This document shows positions 55,123-64,000 of a DNA stretch of 64,000 nt, one piece after another. Below the pieces are notes generated by a model. It searched no databases. It had not been told where the DNA came from and saw only the letters and a program-made list of their open reading frames with translations. The position numbers were made by a program, and so were the translations under genes. The stretch spans positions 139,812 to 203,811 of the forward strand of contig NW_022985089.1 in NCBI RefSeq assembly GCF_010015585.1. The letters run 5' to 3'. The stretch is from Eremomyces bilateralis CBS 781.70. Taxonomy: Eukaryota; Ascomycota; Dothideomycetes; Eremomycetales; Eremomycetaceae. Numbering within the stretch: the stretch's first letter is position 1; every line of letters starts with the position of its first letter.

Positions 55123-57853
55123 CGGTTCTCTCAAAAGTAAGTTGGACTGCTCTGGATCGAAAGACTTTGCTGGGACTATGAAGACGATGTCCAACAAAGT
55201 ATGGAGGAGCAGTCAGAGAGGAGTGCAGGGATCAGGGAGATGTCGGGATTCTGCGATCAAAGAATTCAAGATGGAGCTCACAGGCTCGAAAGTCGGAGTG
55301 CTGACATTGTATATGAGGGATAGGAACTAAGGGTCATCTCAAATCTCAATCGCCGACTGCATGCTGTATGATCCCCAGATTTATAATTTTCGACCCCCGT
55401 GGCAATTCAGTCGTCCAGAGGAACGAAGGCGAGCAAAAACGGCCGGCGCCTTCCCTAAAAGAACGAAGGCCGATGTTGCAAGATCCGATCGGAGTTTGCC
55501 GGAGTCGGAGCCGCATGCACGTGATATTTCATATTATAGACATTATCACGTGACTAGAGTTTCCGTGTCCCCTGCCGTGCCTGCCTTCACTTAGGCTTTG
55601 GCTTCCACCACCCACCCGCCAGTCCACCGCCTCCACAAGGAAACACATCGCTTCTGCACTCGGACTTCGATCCTCCATCATCCATTACCTATTGCTCCCA
55701 TCTGCGACTTCATCCTCCACATCCGTCCACATCCAACATCTGTAGGTATGTCTCAAAAGCCATCGGGGGAATTCTCCATCATGGCCACCATCTCACTCGG
55801 AGGGAACGGGGTCGTCGCTGCTGCGACGGTGGTCGACCCCCCGAGCTACCGGGAATTTGGATGTGAAACACTTGCAGCAAGCGACACATGAAGTGACAAC
55901 GGCGGACGCGGTCTATCATGCACCGAGTTATTATATTGCATGCACCTGGAGTCGACGCTTTCGGCATCTCTAATCTCATCGCCATGCCCTCCACGAGGGG
56001 TAACCGGCCTGGTTGTCACCGGTATCTGACAGCAGCATCACCACGTTATCGATGCCTCTCCATCTCTAGCCCTAGCCGCCTAAACAGACCCGATCACATT
56101 CACACGTTACCTGCTGAGCGACCCTCGACCGAAATCCACGACGATGGTTATCACAGGGCCTTAACTGCCTGGATAGCTTGAAGGTGTCGGGAAGTCATGT
56201 CGTGTACCGGAAATCCATAGAACGGCACGTGTACACGACGATGCCGCATGCTTCGACGGGGGACTTAGAATGGGCTTTTCTCATGTTTCCAGCATTCATA
56301 CATCCACCCCTTCGCCAGACGGGTCGAAATCTGGCTCGGAACGCACGTCATTGGGAACTTGACTCCGTCCATCTACCATTTCTCACCCACATTGAATAAT
56401 CCAGCGTCCCTCCTCTCCAACGGATCGTTTTCGAAAGGGCTCATTCTACGCACATACCCGCATATGGGCAACCGGTTCGGTGTGAACCAGCGAGGAGGTG
56501 ACGTACTCGCCGTCGTGGCCATCGCGTTGATTCCCTTCAAATCGGCAAATATGCTGTCGAAGACGATTCAATTTTGGGAATGCATCACTTTCCTCATGAT
56601 TCCCATTCCTCCGTGTGATAGCGCACGACGGGATGTGGGCAAAACCGGTCACCTCGTGTCGCTATCTGGGGAAGTCCTTGCTCAAAGCATGACCGGTTTG
56701 TGGCCTGGGGCGGAGTTGGGGATGCGATGCAGGTTGGATTGGCTGGGTGCTGGCCTGCTGGGGCATGGTCAGGTGTCTGGCGCCTGGCCTGGAAAGCTGT
56801 GGCTTTGAGGGGATTTGGCACCTGTCCAGAGCAGACCGAGACGCTGCGCGAGTTCTCGACAGGAGGAGGACATGCTCTGCATTTTGGTTAGATAGAGAGA
56901 TTCTATGCGTGATTCGTAACATCGTCGGCAGCAACGTCGGCAGCACATACGGTATGGTATGGAATGGGGCTGCAGAAGGTCGGGATGAAGCAGTGAACAA
57001 TGGACAGCCCAGCAGCGAGAGCTTCTGGTTCACCCAGTGGAATCACGGAATCGCGGGGCACGTGCCACGAGAGGCGAATTCGGCTTTTCCTTAACGTTTT
57101 CCTCTCTGGCTTCGGTTCTAAAGTGCTGAACGATTTTGGAACCATCGCAAGTTGCAACAGACACTGAGCGCAGCATGGGAGATAGAGTCCAGGGCACCCA
57201 CTAGTACTCCGTACTGTCCTGCACCGCTGAGCTTTGCCTACTTGGCACGGAATTCTGCTCAAGAGGAGGAACTCTCTGCTTGAACAGGCAATCTATCATT
57301 ATTGACCATTGGTGCCAGAAGTCGAAGCACGCAGCAGGCTTATTATTGCGGCAGACTATTGTCGATTGACACTGCGGAGGGTTAAAGTCACTTGAAAGTG
57401 TCCTGTTGTCTGGTGGTTGGAGATTTGGCGGTACACTCCCCAGTCCCCAGGGCCAAGTCCCAAGTGGACGCTAACTCCCGTCTGTCACTGGTTCGGTCAC
57501 TCAGTGGTCGTCACTCTCTGGTCGAGGAGCCGCATCTTCCCCGGCTGCATCCCCATTCTCTGTTTTTCCCCTTCCTACTGCCCTATCTACACTCTACACT
57601 CTTCGTCGCGTCCTTCAAAGACCGATTTACACTTCGATCACGAGAGTAGTACGTTGCAGAAATATCCCGAGCCTCGACTTTGCCGTCGACTCGGCCCGGT
57701 TGGTAGGTTGCAGCCTTTCGCTGGGTTTTCTCGTGTCCTTGCAGCGCTCGGATTTTCTTACACCTTTTCCTCGCCTGGATCCAATCTTCCCGTCCTCTTG
57801 CTTGACACATACCTACATGCATCACCTTCCCACTGCATGTCTTGACTGCCTAC
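55123..57853. other. Long divergent region upstream of the CTD kinase gene
   Basis: 2.7 kb between two divergent genes. Frames up to about 149 codons overlap one another and show no domain. One TACTCCGTA motif is at 57205-57213. The pyrimidine-rich stretch just before 57854 looks like a long 5' leader. No gene is supported. Confidence 0.45.
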
Positions 57854-60800
57854 ATGGCTGGGTCGCGACGTCCCACGAGTGCCATAGACCAGTACAGACC
57901 TGAAGAATCCTCTCGGAATTCGACCCGGAATTCTGCCCGGCATAAGGGAGGGAGTAAAGTGAACCGCAATCCTCCCCGAGGGCGGGGGCGCTCACCGGCT
58001 GCTGGGACGTATGGTCGGAGAGAGGGCCTGGATCAAGATTTGTTTCCCCCATCGCGCGATCTCTTTGACGACCCGAAACCATCATCACACACGGGTTCCA
58101 AGGCACGTTCACGTTCTCGTGGTCGCGTCAGATCTCGGACCCGCAGCAGGGAAAGGCATCACACCAAACGGAGGTCCCGTTCCCCATCAAATCACGACAC
58201 GCGAGAGGATTATTACCGACCATCCAAGCGCGATCCGACTCCGGAGAGGCCATCGAAATCTCACAGGAATCGAGAATCGTCCTTATCGTCGAAGCGGAAG
58301 CGCAGTCCCAGCTTGGGCAGGGTTGCTGGGGAGAAAGGAAGTCGAAGGCATAGTCCGAAGAGCGACTTATCCTTTTCACGATCTCAAGGAGACTTAACAC
58401 GGCCTTCAGATCGTGCATATTCACCAAAAATCGATCGAGCGGTGGTTAGGCAACGGTCGCCCGATTCTTACGTTCCTTCGGTTCGGCCGCGATCCCGGTC
58501 ACCTGCTTCCCCTTCGTACCGCCTAACAGCTTCAACCACCAAAACTCGCCTTCGCTCTCGATCACCTGAAAATCGACCTTCATCCATCCGCGCCGTCGAT
58601 TCGAGGCGTTCATCACCCACGAGACGCTCCCATCACCGGGACTCCATATCAGAAGGCAAGGGGCAGAGCACACATCGACACCGTGAGTGGGAATCATCGG
58701 AGCTCAAATCACGACACCGGGAAAAGGACAAATTCAAGTATCGAGAGCACCCGAGCCGCAAAGACTCTCGTCGCCCTTCTCCGCGTGGCTCGCGGCGTGA
58801 CAGGTCGCCAGCACCATTATTAAGCTCCACCCGTCGAGAGGTTTCGCCAAGACCTAGGCGAAGAGATCCCGAGCTGTCCAGGTCCCCATCACCTGCCCGC
58901 AACTATTCCACCCACCCATCCAAACCTCGCCGACACTCACACGCACGTTCGCGCTCGCGGCATCGCCACCGAAAAGCTCGCACCCCCTCCCCCGGCCACC
59001 GCGGTCAGCAGAGCCACAAAGCTCGAAAGGACCCTCGAGACCGATCCCGCACCCCTCGACGCGAGCGAGATTCTCGTTCTCGACACCACGAATCGCCTCG
59101 CTCTCGGCGGAAGACTAAAGAGTATCCCGCGCGGGAGGACGACGACGAGATGGATCCGCGATATATGCGAGGAGGCCGTCCGCCGCGGCCCAATATCAAC
59201 ACCAACTACGGACATTCGCCGCATTATCCGCCGAATCAGATCTCGCCTCATAGCCAGTCGCCGGCCTATAGTAATCGTGGCGGATGGGGAGGCAGTCCGT
59301 ACGGGAGTCACCAAGGGTAAGTTTATCATTTCATTTTGTCACGCACTTCAACTTTCCGGTGGTGCATGTATGAGTTGCAGATGCTGTATGGATGCTTTCC
59401 ATCATAGCTCACCCAACCACATGCTCTCACCTTGTTTTTGCATACTCACTGCACCTTCATGATTTTCTCTTCCGTTACCACCGTATGTCCGAGTGAGAGT
59501 CCCGAATGCTGACAACACAACAGAACGCCGGTGCACCAAGGCTATTCGTCCCAAGCACAGTCTCCGTACCAACAATACTCCCCCCATGGACAACCTCAAA
59601 ACCAATACTTCCAGCAACGTCCGTCCTATGATTCTGCATCTCCTCCAAACGGCCAATACCAACAAAGCTACCGCGGCGGACGCGGCGGCTTTCGAGGGAA
59701 CCACTTCAACAGCTCGGCACAACCGTCACCAAATAATGCTGCAAACAACACGCAGACGTTTGGAGGCGCACAGCCTTCACGAGGTCGCGGTGGTGCCGTT
59801 GCTGGACACTTCAGCAACCTCTCCTGGACACCCGCAACCGGGAGCCGCGGTGGACGGGCACCTATCGACAAAGATCGGAGCGTTTTCGTAACGCAGGCCA
59901 CGGGATCCCAATCGGACGCGGGTGCCAGCCAGAACGACGGCAACGGACCGGATGGCGACGACGATGACAACCCGTTCAGACCTTCCAAAGATCTCCGCGT
60001 AGAGGACGAAGGCGGAAAAGAAGAGGAGAAACAGGAACACACGGAGAAAGAGTCGACACCAAAAGGTTCCTCGCAGCCACCTGCATCGGATTCCCAGACG
60101 CAGTCTTCCGGCCCAAAGATCAGTTTCGCACTGAAGTCGAAGGCGGCCCAGCCGGTTAGTGAGAAACCAAAGCCTGATTTGACTCAACGCGTTAAAGCCA
60201 TGCAACCTCCTTTGATGCGCACCTCGAATAGCATGCGATTTAACCATGGACAGCCGCAGCCCCGACAGGAGTCCCGATTGGAGAGTCGCCTTGGCGGACC
60301 GGATCGTAAATCGGAGTTCAGACCGGACTACCGCTCCGACCATCGCCACGACCATCGCCACGACCATCGATCCGACCACCGCGATCGACACGACTCGCGA
60401 GGTGATTATCGGTCGGACCATCGTGGAGACTACCGAGATTCCAGAGACTCGAGGCGTGACGGGAGAGACTACCGTGATAGTCGAGATCACCGTGATGCAC
60501 GAGGACCGCGGGAACACCGCGATCCTCGCGATGCCCGCCACCCGCGAGATCGTCGTCCCGAACCGCGCTTTGAGAAAAGGCCGAAGCCGCCCCCGAAAGC
60601 TATATTCAGAATCGTCAAGAAAGCCAAGCCTCGACCATCCGTCAAGCCGGAATTCCAGGGTCCTGGATCCATCTACTACCGAAAGCCTGGTAATGAATCG
60701 GTTGTGGGCTCCGGAACGTATGGCAAGGTGTTTAAGGCGGACCATATCTATACCAACAATATGGTGGCCCTCAAGCGAATCAGAGTGGAGAACGAAAAAG

Positions 60801-61924
60801 ACGGCGTAAGTGCTGTGGTTCCGCTTCTTCAGTGCAAAACTAACTTTCTGCAGTTCCCGGTGACCGCTATTCGCGAGGTCAAGCTCCTGGAGCACCTGAG
60901 ACACGACAATGTCGTCCAATTGCTTGAGGTCATGGTCGAAGACAACCATTGTTATATGGTATTCGAATACCTCAGCCATGACTTAACTGGACTTCTAAAC
61001 CATCCGAGCTACAAGCTTGATGAGGCTCAAAAGAAGGATCTGGCGAAGCAGATGTTTGAAGGCCTCGACTATCTCCATCATCGAGGCGTCCTTCACCGCG
61101 ACATCAAAGCTGCCAACATCCTCGTCTCCAATAGTGGGCAGCTCAAGATTGCTGACTTCGGGCTTGCGAGATTCTATTCGAAGGTCCGCCGTCTGGACTA
61201 CACCAACCGCGTCATCACGATCTGGTATCGGAGCCCCGAACTGCTCTTCGGCGAGACCCAGTACGGCCCAGCCGTCGACATCTGGTCGGCGGCATGCGTC
61301 CTCGTCGAGATCTTCACGAACTACGCCATCTTCCCCGGTGACGGCACCGAGCTGAACCAGCTCCAGAAGATCTACGACGTCCTCGGCGCCCCCACCCTCG
61401 AGCAATGGCCGGGCATGCGCGACACCGCGTGGTACGAGCTCCTCATCAACGCCTGCAAGCCCCGCGCGTCGACCTTCGAGTCCAAATACCGCGACAAACT
61501 CACTCCCGCCGCCTACGAGCTCCTCACCAGCATGCTCGACTACGACCCGGCCAACCGCCCCACCGCCAACGACGTCCTCGAGCACCCCTACTTCACCGTT
61601 GAGCAGCCGGCCGCCTCCCGCGCCGTCGAACTGGCCAACATCCAGGGTGACTGGCACGAGTTCGAGTCGAAGGCGCTGCGCAAGGAGCGCGAGCAGAAGA
61701 AGAAGGAGAAGGATCGGCACGAGCGCGAGCGCGAGCGGCATCGGCAGAAGGAGCTGAAGCGGAGGGTCGACGACGGGGATGCGCACGACAAGGGCGGCGA
61801 ACATGATCGGAAGCGGATAAGGAGCGAGCAGGAGAAGGACGCGGAGAGGGATCCGTCGGGCGGGCTCCCCAGTCCGCGGATCGAGGACCGTAAAGGGGAC
61901 CTGATGGAGGTGGATCCGGTGTGA
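57854..61924 (+). CDS. ctk1: CTD kinase catalytic subunit Ctk1 (CDK12-like)
   Basis: Three exons: 57854-59316, 59524-60805 and 60854-61924 (1271 residues). The ATG follows an in-frame TTG. The first 480 residues are Arg/Ser-rich with many SRS and RSRSP repeats. Next comes a Gln/Tyr/Gly-rich part with SYRGGRGGFRG, then an acidic part and an Arg/Asp/His repeat (listed). The kinase domain begins near residue 870: VVGSGTYGKVFKA, VALKRIRV, the cyclin-binding helix PVTAIRE, HRDIKAANIL, DFGLARFYS, and activation-loop DYTNRVITIWYRSPE. PVTAIRE and the SR-like extension point to Ctk1/CDK12, which phosphorylates Ser2 of the RNA polymerase II CTD with its cyclin Ctk2. The C-terminus is a charged coiled region. 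Intron 1 is 207 nt. Confidence 0.93.
60325..60560 (+). repeat. Arg/Asp/His codon repeat in ctk1
   Basis: Imperfect tandem codon repeat encoding units such as DHRHDHR, DYRSDHR and DSRDSR over about 78 residues. Still in frame. It resembles the RD/RE repeats of splicing and transcription factors. Confidence 0.8.
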
Positions 61925-62309
61925 GCGGTCGTCATCTGCACCCCTCTACCGGACATTTGTATGCAATGCGAAGATCTTCTCTCCAGCGCGCACAGCGCAT
62001 TGATTTCGACGGTGGTTTTCGGTTGATTGTCGGCACACGGTATTACCAGATCTTAGACGACTCGCTTGGGTTGGCGAGAACGCAAAAGTTGAATGGGGCC
62101 GGGCGGGGCTCGATGCATTAGATATCCCGTTTAGTTTCCCGGCCGACGCAGTTGCGTGGCGCCGGTTGTACAGTATGGAAAAGGAACATTCAAATTAGGC
62201 TCCTTGGCGCGTGAGAGGGTGTGAACCGGCTCCAGAGCGTGTTTCGTCCAGATATCGATAAGTTCTAGCACCCGAACGGAGCGCAGACCGTTCGTCCACC
62301 CCGACAATC
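61925..62309. other. Spacer, ctk1 3' region
   Basis: Nothing beyond the 3' UTR of ctk1 and the upstream part of the broken dehydrogenase. Confidence 0.5.
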
Positions 62310-63063
62310 ATGTCGTCCAACAAACACCTCCAAACTCACCCACGACCATCCTAATAGTCCCTCTTGAGCACTCCGTCCGTTTCCCATTGAATCATCTCCC
62401 CTAGTGACCCGTCCAACTTCCCTTGTGCAGTCTCTCGCCTCCGCTCCTCCTATCCGTTCTTCTCTGGGACGATACCGATCGCCAACCTCGGCGGCCCTAA
62501 CACGTCCATGCGGAGGCCGAGAAGTTCACCGTGTTGACGGAGGGAGCGCGAGAGGGGCGGGGATCGATCATGTGGTCTACACAGGAGGCGATCGGCTAGC
62601 TCTCGGGAAATTGGAAGAGGTGACGTCGGAGAACGTTGGAGAACGTCGTGAAGGCGGGAAGCATACGGTTCTATATACCGTTCTTGTTCGAGAGGTATAT
62701 CCGCCCACACTTGAATAAGGGCGCCGTGTTGGCCATCACCATTGCTACGGGCATGGTTCGTAGAAGCTGATGCCGGGTCGGATGGCGACTGGCGCGTTCG
62801 CTACCGGACTGACTAGCATGGTGAGGTGGTTGGCGCTGGATTTTTGCACCGGTCAGGGCGAATTCAGTGGCACTGGTGGTTGATGCGGCTTGCAGAACTT
62901 CATGGGCGAAGAAGCGAAGGTAGGGTTGAAGGCGTTTGGGCAGACGTTGCCGACGAAACGTCTGGGCGAGGTCGAGGATGTGGTGGAGGCGTATTATACT
63001 TGATGTAATCAGAAAAGGACTGGATTGATGGTTAGCACGAGCGGTCGGGGGTTGCTTGTTTGA
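62310..63063 (+). pseudogene. Broken short-chain dehydrogenase/reductase
   Basis: Pieces of one SDR family run in the right order on the plus strand but in different frames. MSSNKHL is at 62310, then TILIV, then SRLRSSYPFFSGTI. GIDHVVYTGGDRLALGKLEEVTSENV covers about 62550-62630. RMATGAFATGLTSMVRWLALD is next, and APVRANSVALVVDAA. EEAKVGLKAFGQTLP continues into KRLGEVEDVVEAYY. The relic closes with TGLMVSTSGRGLLV before TGA at 63061. This is the order of a classical SDR of about 250 residues, and 754 nt is full length. In-frame stops after the first piece (62352) and at 63001, plus at least three frame changes, show it is dead. The glycine-rich cofactor loop after TILIV is no longer readable. 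Confidence 0.75.
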
Positions 63064-63226
63064 TCGAGATGTGGCAAGAGACAGAGTTGAACAACTTACC
63101 ATCTATGCCACCCGGAATATTTACTTACTTGTAATAAACGTCGTAGACACTCGGCCGACCTTACTCCTATTGCATCTTGCGGCGTAGACCATCTAGTCGA
63201 GAAAAAGAACCCGGAGACCATCCAGT

Positions 63227-64000
63227 TCATGTGAGCTCGAATACTTCCTTCATAACAGGAAATCGCTCCCTATCCATCGCCTCCCCATCCATAAGTCCAT
63301 GCACATACGCTTCCCCAACGAAACTGTGGGTACCATCCCCGTTCGGACGGATAATATACAGCAACTGACCACCAAGGAACAAACAGACCCTATCTCCAAC
63401 TTCGCATATTGCCGGGCCAAGGGACATAAATCCCTTCTTCGTATAGAACATTCTTCGGCCGTAAGTAGCGCACTGCAGAGCCGTTTGAGCGCTGTAACTC
63501 GTCGAGACCCATGACGTTGATGGGAACGCATAACCTCGTTTGTTGATCTTGAATGCACCACGATCCACATCCGCAACGACGCATCGGAGCCACGCTGAAT
63601 CAAGATCGCCTCCGCTGACGTATTTCTTGCGCTCATTTTTGGGCCGCCAAGATAACAACAGAGTATTGTTTTCTCCTGCGTCTCCTCGTTCACAGGACAC
63701 TAGCACTTTAGCAACTGTGTCGATGCAGAATCCTGTGACGCGTAGAACAGTGCCGTCAATTCGGGCCTGCTCAGCAGAATCACCACTGGCGGCATAGACT
63801 GGCTTGATTGTTCCTCTATCATTGATCGATTTGCCGAACGGATGGCCACTGTTCACTGACCAAGTCGGCACCCAGCTGGGACGATATGGTTTCCCTGACT
63901 CTTGCCGATTCTTCGGGCGGGAGGAGGTTCTCGGGCTCCAAACGAAACCAAGAAAGTCTAGCTTGGACTTGCGAGGAGACGTTGTGAACAGATATGTAGC
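63227..64000 (-). CDS. HET-domain protein, C-terminal part (partial)
   Basis: The minus-strand frame is open from the window edge to TGA at 63227-63229 (257 residues), so the 5' part lies outside. It starts in SKLDFLGFVWSPRT and RPSWVPTWSV, the stretch that follows the HET domain in fungal heterokaryon-incompatibility proteins. It ends with the usual C-terminal module: GRRMFYTKKGFMSLGPAICEVGDRVCLFLGGQLLYIIRP, then SFVGEAYVHGLMDGEAM. Such proteins trigger rejection or cell death on fusion with unlike strains and are common in variable genome parts. The HET domain itself is not visible, so the name rests on this tail. The gene looks intact within the window. Confidence 0.82.
   Translation of the reverse strand, partial: ATYLFTTSPRKSKLDFLGFVWSPRTSSRPKNRQESGKPYRPSWVPTWSVNSGHPFGKSINDRGTIKPVYAASGDSAEQARIDGTVLRVTGFCIDTVAKVLVSCERGDAGENNTLLLSWRPKNERKKYVSGGDLDSAWLRCVVADVDRGAFKINKRGYAFPSTSWVSTSYSAQTALQCATYGRRMFYTKKGFMSLGPAICEVGDRVCLFLGGQLLYIIRPNGDGTHSFVGEAYVHGLMDGEAMDRERFPVMKEVFELT

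Noticed and set aside
1-64000. tRNA genes
   Set aside because: I looked for B-box sequences (GGTTCGAATC type) with a matching A-box and found none with proper spacing; a covariance search would be needed to exclude them.

Overview
The window is nuclear DNA of a filamentous ascomycete (Pezizomycotina, most like Eurotiomycetes such as Aspergillus). The evidence is: protein genes split by short introns (mostly 45-75 nt) with GTAAGT/GTATGT-type donors, CTAAC-like branch sites and CAG/TAG acceptors; monocistronic genes on both strands; a fungal CCAAT-factor subunit (HapC), a vacuolar dynamin and Vps10, and a HET-domain gene. I saw no rRNA, tRNA, CRISPR array or bacterial-style operon. Exon borders were placed by eye from splice signals, phase and family conservation. 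Many long open frames open only with GTG or TTG and were not accepted as starts.

Layout. 0-10.6 kb: 3' end of a Gid7/WDR26-type WD40 gene, a GFA/CENP-V zinc protein, a METTL25-like methyltransferase, a membrane-anchored aspartic-protease-like protein without catalytic aspartates, and a conserved-looking fungal protein whose first exon lies behind a 757-nt intron. 10.6-14.5 kb has no convincing gene. 14.5-31.4 kb is a housekeeping block: VPS10 sorting receptor, an alpha/beta-hydrolase (lipase-like) membrane protein, dynamin VPS1, CCAAT-binding subunit HapC and prefoldin subunit 2.

32.1-38.8 kb is the accessory part: a short RNase III-like protein with altered catalytic residues, whose 3' end runs into a ~255-bp inverted-repeat (MITE-like) element, two decayed genes, and gene-poor AT-richer DNA. 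38.8-61.9 kb is again housekeeping: a 4EHP-type cap-binding protein, a Ulp2-type SUMO protease, APC/C subunit Cdc23, farnesyl diphosphate synthase, Mcm5, an unrecognised 468-residue protein, GTP cyclohydrolase I, and the CTD kinase catalytic subunit Ctk1 with an SR-like N-terminus. 62.3-64 kb is accessory: a nearly full-length but broken short-chain dehydrogenase and the C-terminal part of a HET-domain protein cut by the window edge.

Functional links are loose: Vps1 and Vps10 serve Golgi-to-vacuole sorting; Mcm5 and Cdc23 serve the cell cycle; Ctk1, HapC and 4EHP serve gene expression. I found no biosynthetic cluster and no clear undescribed multi-gene system. The most unusual signals are the RNase III-like gene abutting a long hairpin, and the 9-mer TACGGAGTA/TACTCCGTA, found seven times where about 0.5 is expected by chance.
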